Source: an uncultured Lachnospiraceae bacterium (GTDB lineage: Bacteria; Bacillota; Clostridia; Lachnospirales; Lachnospiraceae). Taken from it: a stretch of 8,080 bases of DNA. A model generated the notes under the pieces. It had not been told where the DNA came from, made no database searches, and saw only the letters and a program-made list of their open reading frames with translations. A program made the translations under genes and the position numbers. The stretch lies in contig CAJORC010000063.1 in NCBI GenBank assembly GCA_905236615.1, positions 1 through 8,080 on the forward strand, in the 5' to 3' direction. Positions 1 through 5,417 of this stretch are shown here, piece by piece (position 1 is the stretch's first letter; the number at the start of each line of letters is the position of its first letter).

Positions 1-19
1 AATCACCTGCAGATACCAT
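1..19 (-). CDS. efp: Elongation factor P, first six codons only (partial)
   Basis: Only the start is in the window: ATG at 19-17, then codons reading MVSAGD, with the gene running off the left edge. The start is well supported by a full AGGAGG at 33-28, eight bases upstream. MVSAGD or MISAGD followed by F is the usual beginning of bacterial elongation factor P, and the single base left of the next codon is T, which fits F. EF-P binds ribosomes stalled on proline runs and promotes peptide bond formation. A location just downstream of yqeG is common in Firmicutes, often with a Xaa-Pro peptidase nearby. Six residues cannot prove identity, so the name is an inference from the peptide and context. 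Confidence 0.6.
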
Positions 20-27
20 TCAATATT

Positions 28-33
28 CCTCCT
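28..33 (-). promoter_or_regulatory. Ribosome binding site of the efp-like gene
   Basis: Perfect AGGAGG on the minus strand with an eight-base spacer to ATG at 19. It shows that a real gene begins at the window edge although only six codons are visible. Confidence 0.75.
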
Positions 34-61
34 ATTAATAACACATGTCAAATACTTAGAC

Positions 62-90
62 ATTCTACACTAAGTTCAAAACTATTTCAA
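62..90 (-). promoter_or_regulatory. Sigma-A type promoter for the efp-like gene
   Basis: The -35 TTGAAA (90-85) and -10 TAGAAT (67-62) are separated by exactly 17 bases. Each box is one mismatch from consensus. The -35 overlaps the last codons and stop of yqeG. Transcription would start near 55 and leave a leader of about 36 bases before the ATG at 19. This suggests the gene can be expressed independently of the division cluster. It is a sequence match only. Confidence 0.55.
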
Positions 91-603
91 GGGTAATTTT
101 TTATATTTTTTGTTCCTTCGATGATATAACTTAAGTAAAACTTTCTCCGGAAGGCGTTTCAGAATGATCTGTATCTCCTCCTTCGGATTCATCGGACGAA
201 CAAGAATACTGTGTATTCCTACCCTTTTTGCACCCCAGACATCAGTGAAAAGCTGATCTCCCACAAAAAAAGTGTTTTCCGGTTTCGTTCCCATTATTTC
301 CATCGCCTTTAAATATCCTTTTTTCGAAGGTTTACAGGCAAAGTGGATAAAATCAGCCTTTACCGCATCGTTAAACTTCTCAACTCGCGATTTTCTGTTA
401 TTTGACAGAAGTACACATTTGAACCCCAGCTTCTTCAGATACTTAAAAAGCTGTATCGCTCTTTTGTCTGCCGGCGCATCGTGCGGAACCAAAGTGTTGT
501 CTATATCAAAAATGACTCCTCTGTATCCCTCCGCATAATATTTTTCGAAGTCTATCTTATATGTTGATGTACATTCTTCATCAGGATAAAATCTCTTAAA
601 CAT
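82..603 (-). CDS. yqeG: YqeG family HAD-superfamily (class IIIA) phosphatase
   Basis: A 173-residue soluble protein with the HAD phosphatase motifs in order. Motif I is the DIDNT core (D33 nucleophile, D35, T37), motif II is LLSNN (S67), the motif III lysine is K91 in KPSKKGY, and motif IV is VGDQLFTD (D116, D121). Length and motifs match the YqeG family, a small cytoplasmic HAD group of Firmicutes whose physiological substrate is not firmly known; Pfam groups it with mitochondrial phosphatidylglycerophosphatases. The basic C-terminus (HRRNKKYKKLPLK) could contact membranes or nucleic acid, but that is a guess. The ATG at 603 is preceded by AAGGA six bases upstream, which may be buried in a hairpin. 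The gene lies 86 bases after nrdR and before the efp-like gene, as in many clostridia. Confidence 0.88.
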   Translation of the reverse strand: MFKRFYPDEECTSTYKIDFEKYYAEGYRGVIFDIDNTLVPHDAPADKRAIQLFKYLKKLGFKCVLLSNNRKSRVEKFNDAVKADFIHFACKPSKKGYLKAMEIMGTKPENTFFVGDQLFTDVWGAKRVGIHSILVRPMNPKEEIQIILKRLPEKVLLKLYHRRNKKYKKLPLK

Positions 604-610
604 ACAGGTT

Positions 611-627
611 CCTTTTACAATAAAAGG
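611..627 (-). promoter_or_regulatory. Small hairpin covering the yqeG ribosome binding site
   Basis: A perfect seven-base inverted repeat, CCTTTTA-TTG-TAAAAGG on the minus strand, has a three-base loop. Its 3' arm contains the AAAAGG that serves as the yqeG ribosome binding site, so folding in mRNA would tend to hide it. The stem is A+T-rich and therefore weak. A regulatory role is inference. Confidence 0.35.
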
Positions 628-665
628 GAGGGTCTGAGAACAGGATTCCCAAACTTCCTCCCCTT
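619..665 (-). terminator. Possible weak terminator or attenuator between nrdR and yqeG
   Basis: On the minus strand AAGGGGAGG (665-657) can pair with CCTCCCTTT (631-623), giving nine pairs including one G-U. The loop is 25 bases, and TTTTATT overlaps and follows the 3' arm. This resembles an intrinsic terminator for the ftsZ-nrdR transcript, but the loop is long and the T tract is interrupted. The 5' arm could instead be read as a ribosome binding site (see findings). The stem cannot coexist with the small hairpin at 611-627. Confidence 0.3.
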
Positions 666-689
666 AAATATCAATTAAACCAAGTCATC

Positions 690-1139
690 TCACTCAAGTA
701 CTTTCTTGAGTTCCTCCAGAAATGACCCAACATCCTTAAATTCCCGATATACACTGGCAAATCTGACATAAGCCACCGCATCAAGTTCCTTAAGTTTCTT
801 CATAACAAGCTCGCCGAGGATCGTGCTGGACACTTCCTTCTCACCCAGACTGAAAACTTCATTTTCAACCGAGTCAACAAGCTTTGTTATCTGCTCCGCA
901 GAAACCGGTCGTTTATGACAGGCTCTGAGAACACCTGCTTCCAGTTTTACTCTTTCGTAAGTCTCACGGTTATTGTCCTTCTTGATCACCATAAGAGGTA
1001 TGGTCTCAACTTTTTCATAAGTCGTAAACCGCTTACCGCACTCATCGCAGGCTCTTCTCCGTCTGATGGAGTTATTGTCATCAGCCGGTCTCGAATCGAT
1101 TACCCGAGTATTATCATGTCCACAAAAAGGGCACTTCAT
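690..1139 (-). CDS. nrdR: Transcriptional repressor NrdR
   Basis: A 149-residue protein of the normal length for NrdR, the ATP/dATP-sensing repressor of ribonucleotide reductase genes. The N-terminal zinc ribbon is complete: C3-x2-C6 and C31-x2-C34, with the basic stretch SIRRRRACDECGKRFTTYE that contacts DNA. Residues from about 48 to 138 form the ATP-cone, with VIKKDNNRETYERVKL and the RACHKRPVS segment. The ATG at 1139 is two bases past the ftsZ stop at 1142, and its AGGAG lies inside the last codons of ftsZ, so the two genes are almost certainly co-transcribed and translationally coupled. NrdR acts on NrdR boxes at nrd promoters; I saw no clear pair of such boxes here. Identity is firm. 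Confidence 0.96.
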   Translation of the reverse strand: MKCPFCGHDNTRVIDSRPADDNNSIRRRRACDECGKRFTTYEKVETIPLMVIKKDNNRETYERVKLEAGVLRACHKRPVSAEQITKLVDSVENEVFSLGEKEVSSTILGELVMKKLKELDAVAYVRFASVYREFKDVGSFLEELKKVLE

Positions 1140-1141
1140 AT

Positions 1142-2335
1142 TCAGCTCCTCTTAAGGAAATCAGGAACCTTTATCGACTTAGGCTCTACACGGTTAGGCA
1201 TTGAGCCTGCCTGATAAGGTCTGTTCCCGTTCTGGATAACATTTCCGGCAGATTTCTGAGGCTGAACTGCGCCGAAATTAGGCGGGTTAAAGGTTGAAAC
1301 ACCGGGATTTACAGGCTGCTTCGGTGCAGGGCTTGTAAATGCAGGCTGTGAGAACTTAGGCTGCTCTGAAGCGCTGTCATCAAGTCCGGTAGCGATAACT
1401 GTGATCTTAACGAAATCAGACTCTGTATCGTCTTCCTTTGCACCAAAGATGATATTTGTATCCTCTCCGGTGAGGGTCTGAACATAATCAGCAGCATCAT
1501 TTGCATCAAAGAGAGTGATATCTCCCGAAATATTAACGATAACATTGGAAGCACCGCGAATGGTTGTCTCAAGAAGCGGGCTTTCAACCGCAAGCTTAAC
1601 TGCCTCGCTTGCCTTATCCTCACCTTTAGCCATTCCGATACCGATATGGGCAATACCCTTATCTTTCATGACTGTTCTGATATCTGCAAAGTCAAGGTTG
1701 ATAAGTGCAGGAACATTGATAAGATCTGTAATTCCCTGTACTGCCTGCTGTAAAACTTCATCTGCCTTTTTAAGAGCATCTGCAAAAGAAGTCTTGCGAT
1801 CAACAATCTCAAGAAGTTTATCGTTAGGAATAACGATAAGTGTATCAACGGAACTCTTAAGCTTTTCAATTCCGCCCTTTGCATTAGACATTCTTGTCTT
1901 TGCTTCAAACTTAAACGGTTTTGTAACAACACCTACTGTAAGTATTCCCTGCTCTTTTGCAATTCGCGCGATAACGGGAGCTGCTCCGGTACCTGTACCG
2001 CCGCCCATTCCACAGGTTACAAAAACCATATCATAATTCTTTACTGCATTGGATATTTCTTCCTGACTTTCCTCTGCTGCCTTCTCTCCCATTTCAGGCT
2101 GCGCACCGGCACCCAGTCCTCTCGTAAGCTTCTCACCGATCTGTAAAAGTCTCGGAGCCTTACAATGCTGTAACGCCTGCTTATCAGTATTAACACCTAA
2201 AAGGTCGACGCCTTCTATATTCTCATCAATCATGCGGTTAACCGCATTATTTCCGGCTCCGCCCACGCCGACTACCAATATTCTGCATGAAGAACCTGCT
2301 TCTTCTTCCTTTATCTGTATATTAAGCTCCGTCAC
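1142..2335 (-). CDS. ftsZ: Cell division protein FtsZ
   Basis: Tubulin-like GTPase that polymerises into the cytokinetic ring under the membrane. The best start is GTG at 2335, eight bases after AAGGAGG (2350-2344), giving 397 residues; a TTG at 2362 in the same frame has no ribosome binding site. Numbering from GTG, the nucleotide-binding [10 protein letters not shown] is at 23-32, the tubulin signature GGGTGTG at 111-117 and the T7 synergy loop NLDFADIR at 213-220, with both acidic residues for GTP hydrolysis. A variable linker rich in proline, glutamine and asparagine covers about 321-383. The C-terminal peptide [12 protein letters not shown] is the conserved docking site for FtsA, SepF, EzrA and similar partners. 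No ftsA lies in the window, so SepF is the likely anchor, presumably encoded elsewhere. The gene has its own promoter candidate and ends two bases before nrdR. Confidence 0.98.
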   Translation of the reverse strand: MTELNIQIKEEEAGSSCRILVVGVGGAGNNAVNRMIDENIEGVDLLGVNTDKQALQHCKAPRLLQIGEKLTRGLGAGAQPEMGEKAAEESQEEISNAVKNYDMVFVTCGMGGGTGTGAAPVIARIAKEQGILTVGVVTKPFKFEAKTRMSNAKGGIEKLKSSVDTLIVIPNDKLLEIVDRKTSFADALKKADEVLQQAVQGITDLINVPALINLDFADIRTVMKDKGIAHIGIGMAKGEDKASEAVKLAVESPLLETTIRGASNVIVNISGDITLFDANDAADYVQTLTGEDTNIIFGAKEDDTESDFVKITVIATGLDDSASEQPKFSQPAFTSPAPKQPVNPGVSTFNPPNFGAVQPQKSAGNVIQNGNRPYQAGSMPNRVEPKSIKVPDFLKRS

Positions 2336-2409
2336 AGATATTTCCTCCTTACATCTCCCCAAGTATTATCTGAATGATCATACTCATTGTTTTTCTCATA
2401 ATACGCCAT
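2332..2409 (-). CDS. Possible 25-codon leader peptide overlapping the ftsZ start
   Basis: A short frame starts at ATG 2409 and ends at TGA 2334-2332. The stop overlaps the ftsZ GTG by four bases (GTGA), the arrangement of coupled gene pairs. The peptide begins [10 protein letters not shown] and ends VRRKYL; it is polar, with four tyrosines and one tryptophan, and has no membrane segment or known motif. The predicted start of the ftsZ promoter (base 2410) lies one base ahead of this ATG, so the message would be leaderless for this frame. A frame of this length arises easily by chance, and readthrough mRNA from ftsQ offers no good ribosome binding site. I list it because of its position, not because I recognise a protein. 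Confidence 0.25.
   Translation of the reverse strand: MAYYEKNNEYDHSDNTWGDVRRKYL
2344..2350 (-). promoter_or_regulatory. Ribosome binding site that fixes the ftsZ GTG start
   Basis: AAGGAGG on the minus strand sits eight bases before GTG at 2335. This strong site decides the start in favour of GTG over the upstream in-frame TTG at 2362, which would put the Shine-Dalgarno sequence inside the coding region. Confidence 0.85.
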
Positions 2410-2416
2410 TTAGTCT

Positions 2417-2445
2417 ATAATATAACCTTTTGCACGAATAATCAA
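2417..2445 (-). promoter_or_regulatory. Sigma-A type promoter for ftsZ
   Basis: The -35 TTGATT (2445-2440) and -10 TATTAT (2422-2417) are separated by 17 bases, in the 117-base gap between the ftsQ stop and the ftsZ GTG. The expected start of transcription is near base 2410, about 75 bases upstream of ftsZ. A dedicated promoter would allow ftsZ and nrdR to be expressed at higher levels than the upstream division genes, as is common for ftsZ. The evidence is the sequence match alone. Confidence 0.5.
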
Positions 2446-2452
2446 CCATTTT

Positions 2453-3190
2453 TCATTCATCAATTTCAAAAGTAATGTATTCATCCTTATTTTCTCCGTC
2501 ATAATTTTCCATATGAAGAACGCCGCTCATGCCTTTGAGCTCCGGAACGATATACTGAAGCTTGATCATTTTCTCATCTATGTTATCCATCGTTCCCAGC
2601 GAGGCACGGGCATCACCGAAATAAAGAATGATATTACTGTCATCCGAAAAGAATATATCGTCGCAGACTATCGAATATTTATTTAAGAGCTGAGTCAACG
2701 AAAGAATTTCCTTAAAAACTTCCTTATTGCTTACCGGAAGCAGTTCCCCCATTACACAGCGGTCAAATTTAAGTCCAAGTACCACAGGGATATCCTCTGT
2801 TTTTTCCATGGAACTTTCCACTATTATCCCGTCTTTGTCAAAATACATATAGCGGCCCAGATAGGAAACGCAGCCGGCAATCGACTTTTCATAAACCGTT
2901 ATGGTTACCTCGTTCGCAGAATCAAAAGCAATCTCAGCTTTCTCAATAAACGGCAGGTCTTCCTTTATCCCACCCGAATACTTAAGCTTTAAGTAAAGAG
3001 AATTATAGGCAAATCTTCCTTTTAGAAGCATTTTCCTTACTTCATCATCTGTATAATAGGAATTACCCTTTACATGTACTGTTGAGACATGAAAAGCCTT
3101 CATTCCGATACAAAAGACAAGCAGAAGCAGCGCCAGAATAACCCCTATGACAATTGCTGTCTTTTTTATCATCCAATGCTTTTCTTTCAT
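2453..3190 (-). CDS. ftsQ: Cell division protein FtsQ/DivIB
   Basis: A 245-residue bitopic membrane protein. A short basic cytoplasmic end (1-10) is followed by one membrane helix at about 11-30 and an extracellular POTRA domain at about 32-101, starting VSTVHVKGNSYYTDDEV and ending in the strand VTITVYEKS. The beta domain follows (SYLGRYMYFDKDGIIVESS). This is the FtsQ/DivIB architecture: with FtsL and DivIC/FtsB it forms the complex that regulates septal synthesis by FtsW and the class B PBP. Primary sequence is poorly conserved in this family, so the call rests on domain order and on the position between ftsW and ftsZ. The ATG at 3190 is 15 bases after the ftsW stop with only a weak GGAT upstream, which suggests coupling. 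M7 is a possible alternative start. Confidence 0.9.
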   Translation of the reverse strand: MKEKHWMIKKTAIVIGVILALLLLVFCIGMKAFHVSTVHVKGNSYYTDDEVRKMLLKGRFAYNSLYLKLKYSGGIKEDLPFIEKAEIAFDSANEVTITVYEKSIAGCVSYLGRYMYFDKDGIIVESSMEKTEDIPVVLGLKFDRCVMGELLPVSNKEVFKEILSLTQLLNKYSIVCDDIFFSDDSNIILYFGDARASLGTMDNIDEKMIKLQYIVPELKGMSGVLHMENYDGENKDEYITFEIDE

Positions 3191-3205
3191 ATCGTTTTAT
3201 CCGTC

Positions 3206-4369
3206 TTAGTCTGCTTTTTGCGCTCTTGAAACATTAAGGGCAATGCCCATTTCCGCCATCAGGAACAGGATCGAAGTACCTCCGTATGAAATAAACGGAA
3301 GCGTAACTCCGGTATTCGGAATTACATTAGTAACAACGGCTATATTTAAGATAACCTGCAGTGCAATATGCCCCATAACTCCAACAGCGAGCAATGATCC
3401 AAAAAAATCCGGTGCACTCATCGCTACTAACAGAAGCCTCCATATGAGTATAAGGAACATCAGAATCACCGCAAAAGCACCAAAAAGTCCAAGTTCCTCA
3501 CAGATTATGGAAAAGATCATATCATTCTGTGCTTCAGGCACAAGCCCAAGCTTCTGAATGCTCTGTCCTAGTCCCTTTCCTGTCAGCCCGCCGGATCCGA
3601 TTGAATACAACGCCTGCAGAGTCTGATATCCTTTGCCCGAGGCATAAGCTTCAGGATTGAGCCATGCCTTCACACGATCAAGTCTGAATGAAATATTATC
3701 AGGCAGGATACCGCTTCTCACAATATAAACAAGCCCTACCACAGCTCCTGTCATGCCAATGACTCCCAGCACATAATACCAGTACCTTGGGGATGCTACA
3801 AAAAGCATAACCACTGCTATCCCTGTAATTATAAGTGCCGAACTCATGTTGTTCGTAATACGGTATACCATAAACGCCGGTATAAGTGCCGGTACCATAC
3901 ACTTCAAAAAGCCTTTAAAATATTTAAGCTCATCTTTTCTCTTGCAGATAAATCCAGTCAGAAAGATTATCAGCGCAAGCTTTACTATTTCAGCAGGCTG
4001 TACCGAAAGCGGTCCGAGCTTTATCCATCTGTTCGCTCCATTAATTGTCATTCCCAAAGGAGTCTTAACCAAAATCACTGAAAAAAGAGCGAGCAGATAA
4101 AAAATGGGCGCGCCTTTCTTCACCAGATGATAATCAATCTTAGAAGAGATGATCATACAGGCAAGCCCCAGTGCACTTGCTCCGAACTGTTTTCTAAGAT
4201 AGAATGTTGAATCGCTGAAATTTATACTGGCCTCATAAGAGCTGGCGGAATAGACCATTATAAGACCGAAGCAGAGCAGTAGTATGACCACTATCAACAA
4301 AGGCGGATCTACAAACAGCGCTCTGTTTTTCTTTGTATTCCCTGTCTGACTTATCTGTCTTCTTGCCAT
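3206..4369 (-). CDS. ftsW: Lipid II polymerase FtsW (SEDS family)
   Basis: A 387-residue polytopic SEDS glycosyltransferase, normal in length, with about ten membrane helices beginning near residue 21. Family features are GANRWIKLGPLSVQPAE (111-127), the large extracellular loop with GSGGLTGKGLGQS (258-270), and PEAQNDMIFSIICEELG (278-294). In the last, D283 matches the aspartate essential in E. coli FtsW (D297). The terminal GVTLPFISYGGTS (354-366) is also typical. FtsW polymerises lipid II into glycan strands together with its cognate class B PBP, encoded upstream. The division-cluster position favours FtsW over RodA; the sporulation paralogue SpoVE cannot be excluded from sequence alone. 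The ATG at 4369 lies seven bases after the mraY stop with no recognisable Shine-Dalgarno sequence, so translation probably depends on ribosomes finishing mraY. Confidence 0.93.
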   Translation of the reverse strand: MARRQISQTGNTKKNRALFVDPPLLIVVILLLCFGLIMVYSASSYEASINFSDSTFYLRKQFGASALGLACMIISSKIDYHLVKKGAPIFYLLALFSVILVKTPLGMTINGANRWIKLGPLSVQPAEIVKLALIIFLTGFICKRKDELKYFKGFLKCMVPALIPAFMVYRITNNMSSALIITGIAVVMLFVASPRYWYYVLGVIGMTGAVVGLVYIVRSGILPDNISFRLDRVKAWLNPEAYASGKGYQTLQALYSIGSGGLTGKGLGQSIQKLGLVPEAQNDMIFSIICEELGLFGAFAVILMFLILIWRLLLVAMSAPDFFGSLLAVGVMGHIALQVILNIAVVTNVIPNTGVTLPFISYGGTSILFLMAEMGIALNVSRAQKAD

Positions 4370-4376
4370 AATCAGA

Positions 4377-5354
4377 TCAGACTATGATATACGTTACCAC
4401 GCAAAGTATAAGCGTAGCAATCGTGAAAGCCCTTACCACCTGAATCTCGTTCCACCCTCCGAGTTCGAAATGATGATGTATCGGTGCCATTCTGAAAAAT
4501 CTCTTTCCGCCTGTGGCCTTAAAGTAAAGTACCTGTATTATTACGGAAAGCACTTCTGCAAGATATATAAATGCCACAAACACAAGAAGAAGCGGCATCT
4601 TAAGCATCAGCATGGAAGCTGCAACAAAGCCTCCCAGCGCCAGAGAACCTGTATCCCCCATAAAGACCTTGGCCGGGTGCCAGTTATAAAGAAGGAATCC
4701 GATAAGTGCTCCTGCCATGGCTCCGGCAGCCGGTGTTATCTGTACACCCAGTTTTATCGAAACTGCTGCAAGGAAAAGACATATCACAAGCGTTACCGAA
4801 CTTAAAAGTCCGTCAAGTCCGTCCGTGAAATTCGAACCGTTTACCGTTCCTATGATCACTATAAACAAAAGCGGTATCGTAAATACACCGAAATTCACAT
4901 ACAGGTCTTCCGCATCTGCAGAGAACAATGCCGAAAAAGGAACCAGCATATCAAATTCCAATGCCGTAAACCTGTAAACATAGTAAAGGAGCGCTCCCGT
5001 AGCCAGTATCTGCAATGCCATTTTCTGCCATGCACGAAGGCCGAGATTACGCTTCATCACCACTTTTATATAGTCATCAATAAAACCGATTGCTCCGAAG
5101 AGGACGGTGGATATCACTATAGGTATTATCATCCTGAACTTAAATGAAAATACGATTCCCACTATCACAAACGCAAGCAGGAACATTATTCCACCCATCG
5201 TCGGCGTTCCGCTTTTCACCTTATGCGAAGCAGGTCCTTCTTCTCTTTCCGTCTGACTTGCTTTAAGCTTCTTCAGTGCCGGCAGTACGAATATCCCGGA
5301 TACTGCCGACAAAGCAAAACCAATTGCCAGCGTTATTAAAAATAATATAAACAT
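4377..5354 (-). CDS. mraY: Phospho-N-acetylmuramoyl-pentapeptide transferase MraY
   Basis: Integral membrane enzyme that transfers phospho-MurNAc-pentapeptide from UDP to undecaprenyl phosphate, making lipid I on the cytoplasmic face. The 325-residue length and roughly ten helices are normal. Signature regions are all present: PTMGGIMF (51-58), FIDDYIKV with D93 and D94, NGSNFTDGLDG (172-182), WHPAKVFMGDTGS (225-237) with D234, and PIHHHFELGGW (291-301) carrying the HHH motif. The ATG at 5354 follows AGGAG at 5369-5365. A strong promoter match lies directly upstream in the 63-base gap after the PBP gene, so mraY may begin its own transcription unit with ftsW and ftsQ. In most clusters murD comes next; here ftsW follows after seven bases. 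Confidence 0.97.
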   Translation of the reverse strand: MFILFLITLAIGFALSAVSGIFVLPALKKLKASQTEREEGPASHKVKSGTPTMGGIMFLLAFVIVGIVFSFKFRMIIPIVISTVLFGAIGFIDDYIKVVMKRNLGLRAWQKMALQILATGALLYYVYRFTALEFDMLVPFSALFSADAEDLYVNFGVFTIPLLFIVIIGTVNGSNFTDGLDGLLSSVTLVICLFLAAVSIKLGVQITPAAGAMAGALIGFLLYNWHPAKVFMGDTGSLALGGFVAASMLMLKMPLLLVFVAFIYLAEVLSVIIQVLYFKATGGKRFFRMAPIHHHFELGGWNEIQVVRAFTIATLILCVVTYIIV

Positions 5355-5385
5355 AAGCTTTTTTCTCCTATTTCTATGTTATAGG

Positions 5386-5414
5386 ATTATAAATCAGATA
5401 TTTCGATGTTTCAA
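5386..5414 (-). promoter_or_regulatory. Strong sigma-A type promoter for mraY-ftsW-ftsQ
   Basis: The -35 TTGAAA (5414-5409) and a perfect -10 TATAAT (5391-5386) are separated by 17 bases, in the gap between the PBP stop (5418) and the mraY ATG (5354). The predicted start is near 5379, leaving a leader of about 25 bases that includes the mraY ribosome binding site. This is the best promoter match in the window. Confidence 0.65.
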
Positions 5415-5417
5415 GTA

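Noticed and set aside
46..51. Perfect TTGACA on the minus strand before the efp-like gene
   Set aside because: A -10 box at the right distance would fall between the ribosome binding site and the ATG, leaving almost no leader, and no good -10 is there. The TTGAAA-N17-TAGAAT site upstream is far better.
666..716. Possible promoter before yqeG (TTGAGT with TGATAT)
   Set aside because: Both boxes are poor and the spacing is 18. It overlaps the end of nrdR and is not better than chance in this A+T-rich stretch.
1515..2036. Plus-strand frame of 173 codons opposite ftsZ
   Set aside because: Low-complexity serine/isoleucine/leucine-rich shadow of ftsZ, with no family resemblance.
2336..2362. TTG at 2362 as the ftsZ start, adding nine residues (MGRCKEEIS)
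   Set aside because: The extension would contain the AAGGAGG ribosome binding site and has no site of its own; GTG at 2335 has ideal spacing and gives a normal FtsZ N-terminus.
2362..2384. Dyad AGTAT-N13-ATACT with ATGATCAT inside, in the ftsZ leader
   Set aside because: Only five paired bases plus a short palindrome; too weak to call an operator or hairpin without conservation data.
2350..2398. Second small frame in the ftsZ leader, ATG at 2398 to TAA at 2352-2350 (16 codons)
   Set aside because: No ribosome binding site and very short. Its stop touches the ftsZ Shine-Dalgarno sequence, but this is weaker than the GTGA-overlapping frame and probably chance.
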